Source: Gemmatimonas sp. UBA7669
GTDB taxonomy: Bacteria > Gemmatimonadota > Gemmatimonadetes > Gemmatimonadales > Gemmatimonadaceae
NCBI RefSeq assembly: GCF_002483225.1
Contig: NZ_DLHL01000039.1
Coordinates: 1 to 60,429 of the forward strand
DNA: 60,429 bases
Direction of reading: 5' to 3'
Position numbers and translations under genes: made by a program
Notes under the pieces: generated by a model
Told to the model about the DNA's origin: nothing
The model's input: the letters and a program-made list of their open reading frames with translations, nothing else
The model's database searches: none
Shown here: positions 58,917 to 60,429 of the stretch, piece after piece
Layout: every line of letters begins with the position of its first letter
How positions within the stretch are numbered: the first letter of the stretch is position 1

Positions 58917-59805
58917 CGTATGCCTTGGCTGGTACGGAGCGCAGGTACTTGATGGTGGCGCGCATCTCCAGATCGCTCATCAGCGCGGTATAGCGCCACG
59001 GCATGTCCGGCTTGAGCGTGGATCCATCCGGTCGCTCACCGCTGCGCAGTATGCGCTCGAGCTGGGCGTCGCTCAGATGCCCGATCCCTGTGGGGGTAAG
59101 GTTGGCGGCTGGCGCTGCTTCGGGCGGCATGCCAGGAATGGGCCCCCCGCCGAGACCGGGTCCGTGGCACCCCGTGCAGCCGCCGGTGTTGGCGAGATAG
59201 GCCCCGTAGGTCAGCGAGGTATCTGGCTCGAGATGTGCAGGCGCCCGGTAGGTACGGGAGGTGCGCTCCGCGGCGTACAGCGGCACGAGATTCGTGGCGA
59301 CCAGCGTTCGGCCCACCAGGCGCAGTCGGGTCGGCCCCGGGTCTCGCGTCACAGCCGGCACGGTGCGCAGGTAGGCCACAATGGCGCCGACGTCTTCGTC
59401 CGTCAGGTACTGGTAGTCGTCACTGGGCATGACAATGGCGCTTCGCCCGTCACGCTTGATGCCTTGCCGGATGACCCGTACCAGTTCCGCGTCGCTGTAC
59501 GAGGGGAGCAAGCCGCCGTTGGTGATATTGGGTGGGATAACGATGCCGAGTGCGGGGTCGTCCACGAGGACCTTGCCGCCCAGATCGTCGCCATGGCATT
59601 CCACGCACTTGCCAATGGCTGTCGCGAAGTGACGGCCACGTGCGATGGTGGCCGAGTCGTGCACAATGGTGATGGGTGTTGCTGGAATATCGTAGCGTTT
59701 GTTGGCCTTGTGTGTGCTGGCCGCGTACACGTAACCCACAGCGGCTCCCGCGAGCAGCACCACCGTGCCCACCGCGTAGCCGGTCCATCGCATCCAACGG
59801 GGCAT
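58906..59805 (-). CDS. Dihaem c-type cytochrome, membrane-anchored
   Basis: The 299-residue protein has an N-terminal membrane helix (YAVGTVVLLAGAAVGYVYA) and two cytochrome c haem sites, KCVECHGDD and GCTGCHGPG. Each is followed by a distal Met region (SAIVMPSDDYQYLTDEDVGAIVAYLRTVPAV and LKPDMPWRYTALMSDLEMRATIKYLRSVPA). It transfers electrons in the periplasm, as in dehydrogenase-linked cytochromes. Partners are not obvious here; the amidohydrolase fragment upstream is unrelated. Confidence 0.9.
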   Translation of the reverse strand: MPRWMRWTGYAVGTVVLLAGAAVGYVYAASTHKANKRYDIPATPITIVHDSATIARGRHFATAIGKCVECHGDDLGGKVLVDDPALGIVIPPNITNGGLLPSYSDAELVRVIRQGIKRDGRSAIVMPSDDYQYLTDEDVGAIVAYLRTVPAVTRDPGPTRLRLVGRTLVATNLVPLYAAERTSRTYRAPAHLEPDTSLTYGAYLANTGGCTGCHGPGLGGGPIPGMPPEAAPAANLTPTGIGHLSDAQLERILRSGERPDGSTLKPDMPWRYTALMSDLEMRATIKYLRSVPAKAYGTR

Positions 59806-59835
59806 ATGACCTCCTGAAGCCGCCCTGATGTTGGT

Positions 59836-59937
59836 CTAGCGACGAACCACCTCTCCGCTTTTCATGACGAAGCGTACGGCGCGAAGGGCGGCAATGTTTT
59901 TTGTGGGGTCACCGGCCATGGGGACAACTATACCGTC
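59836..59937 (-). pseudogene. C-terminal fragment of an amidohydrolase gene
   Basis: The last 33 codons of this frame read DGIVVPMAGDPTKNIAALRAVRFVMKSGEVVRR, the standard C-terminal strand-helix of amidohydrolases (usually ADLVVVDGDPL.DI..LR.V..VMK.G.VV). Further upstream the same frame (up to 60252) shows no amidohydrolase sequence and overlaps a membrane protein gene. I read it as the remains of a gene truncated by deletion or rearrangement. Confidence 0.7.
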
Positions 59938-60335
59938 GTGTCGGGTGGGGCGGGCGGACGTAAGATGCTGCGCCCCCGATGTCTCATGGTGAGGTAAGCG
60001 GCAGCCGCACTGCACCACCAGACCACTCCCGAGACTCCCGTAACCCGGTTTCCGAGAACCACAGCGAGAATCGTTACAGAGCCCAATGCGGCCAGTGTCC
60101 CGAGCAGTGCGCGGGAGGCGGCTCCTTCTGGTACCCCTCTTCCTCTCAGTAGAAGGTGGGCGAGCACCAAAAGGAGCCCTGCACCGATGCCGAACAGAGT
60201 CGTTGGTACAAGGGATGCAAGCCAGCGAGGAGCCAAGGCCACGGTCAGGCACGCCAAAGCAACAACTAGCAGATTTATCGGCGTAATTGCCCGTCTATCC
60301 AAGGCCGAACGCCAGCTTCGCACCGGTTCTGTCAT
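59928..60335 (-). CDS. Small membrane protein
   Basis: The 135-residue protein has about four membrane helices: NLLVVALACLTVALA, LVPTTLFGIGAGLLLVLAHLLL, LLGTLAALGSVTILAVVLG and GVVWWCSAAAAYLTM, with a short basic tail. No family is recognised. The ATG at 60335 is chosen; the frame is open to 60383. Its 3' end touches the amidohydrolase fragment. Confidence 0.6.
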   Translation of the reverse strand: MTEPVRSWRSALDRRAITPINLLVVALACLTVALAPRWLASLVPTTLFGIGAGLLLVLAHLLLRGRGVPEGAASRALLGTLAALGSVTILAVVLGNRVTGVSGVVWWCSAAAAYLTMRHRGRSILRPPAPPDTTV

Positions 60336-60429
60336 ATGCAGTACATGGTCGAAACTGTGTGGTAACTGCTTCCGTCGTACCACGTTTGAGTCTCCCAGTA
60401 GCAGATGGGGCGTGTTCAGAGTTTTGTGT

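Noticed and set aside
58713..58952. A short plus-strand frame with repeated Cys-containing pentapeptides
   Set aside because: It is simply the translation of the 15-bp repeats; it has no start context and lies between convergent genes.
59938..60252. Upstream part of the amidohydrolase-tail frame as a real gene
   Set aside because: Only the last 33 codons match the family; the rest overlaps the membrane protein gene and resembles no protein.

Overview
The window is GC-rich, densely packed bacterial chromosome. Several features point to a soil- or water-dwelling Gemmatimonadota (Gemmatimonas-like) bacterium. These are two BlaI/MecI-type repressors, each paired with an M56 peptidase carrying outer-membrane-transport domains, a DUF5916 outer-membrane protein, a TamA/TamB pair, a Tat-exported TIM-barrel protein and many Ala/Arg-rich secreted proteins. 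This is a judgement from gene content. There is no rRNA in the window and no search could be run.

Layout. 1-2.9 kb: tail of a VOC protein, a NYN-domain RNase-like protein and a secreted metallophosphoesterase. 2.9-7.9 kb: two BlaI-M56 sensor pairs facing each other around a VapBC-type toxin-antitoxin locus; each repressor gene has a promoter overlapped by a dyad operator. 8.1-12 kb: Tat-exported TIM barrel, unknown secreted protein, monofunctional transglycosylase and a LpxL-type acyltransferase. 12-18.4 kb: an overlapping chain of CDF metal transporter, PPK2 kinase and a large beta-propeller hybrid histidine kinase, facing a CsgG-like lipoprotein gene.

18.6-28 kb: an intact tRNA-Pro(GGG) gene with a terminator begins an accessory island. 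It holds a nucleotidyltransferase toxin-like pair, a small DUF6941-like gene, a decayed copy of the tRNA-Pro gene, a 1770-residue DUF4011/helicase/Vsr-like nuclease, and a HARE-HTH/Mrr restriction enzyme. A second, weaker tRNA-like remnant lies at the right end. The repeated tRNA pieces look like relics of attachment sites, and the cargo looks like a defence island. The big genes use codons (cta, tta, ata) that are scarce in neighbouring core genes.

28-30.4 kb: arsenic operon arsR-arsM-arsN2-arsC, with a probably leaderless arsR. 30.5-39.3 kb: HEAT-repeat protein, FAD dehydrogenase, DUF5916 outer-membrane protein, zinc-ribbon/SH3 protein, a solitary GspG-like pseudopilin, an Rrf2 regulator, and glutamyl-Q tRNA(Asp) synthetase whose annotated start lies in a perfect 13-bp hairpin. 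39.3-42.4 kb: M20 peptidase and a three-gene Rieske/membrane redox cluster. 42.5-49.4 kb: tamA-tamB outer-membrane assembly operon. 49.2-52.6 kb: ABC1 kinase overlapping tamB antisense, SDR and an Ig-like lipoprotein. 52.7-58.8 kb: deoC with a double-domain ALDH16-type aldehyde dehydrogenase, M3 peptidase and a secreted LolA-like protein. 58.8-60.4 kb: long hairpin plus six 15-bp repeats, dihaem cytochrome c, a fragment of a lost amidohydrolase gene and a small membrane protein.

The best candidate for a little-described system is the tRNA-Pro-anchored defence island at 18.6-28 kb. The paired BlaI-M56 receptors and the Rieske cluster come next.
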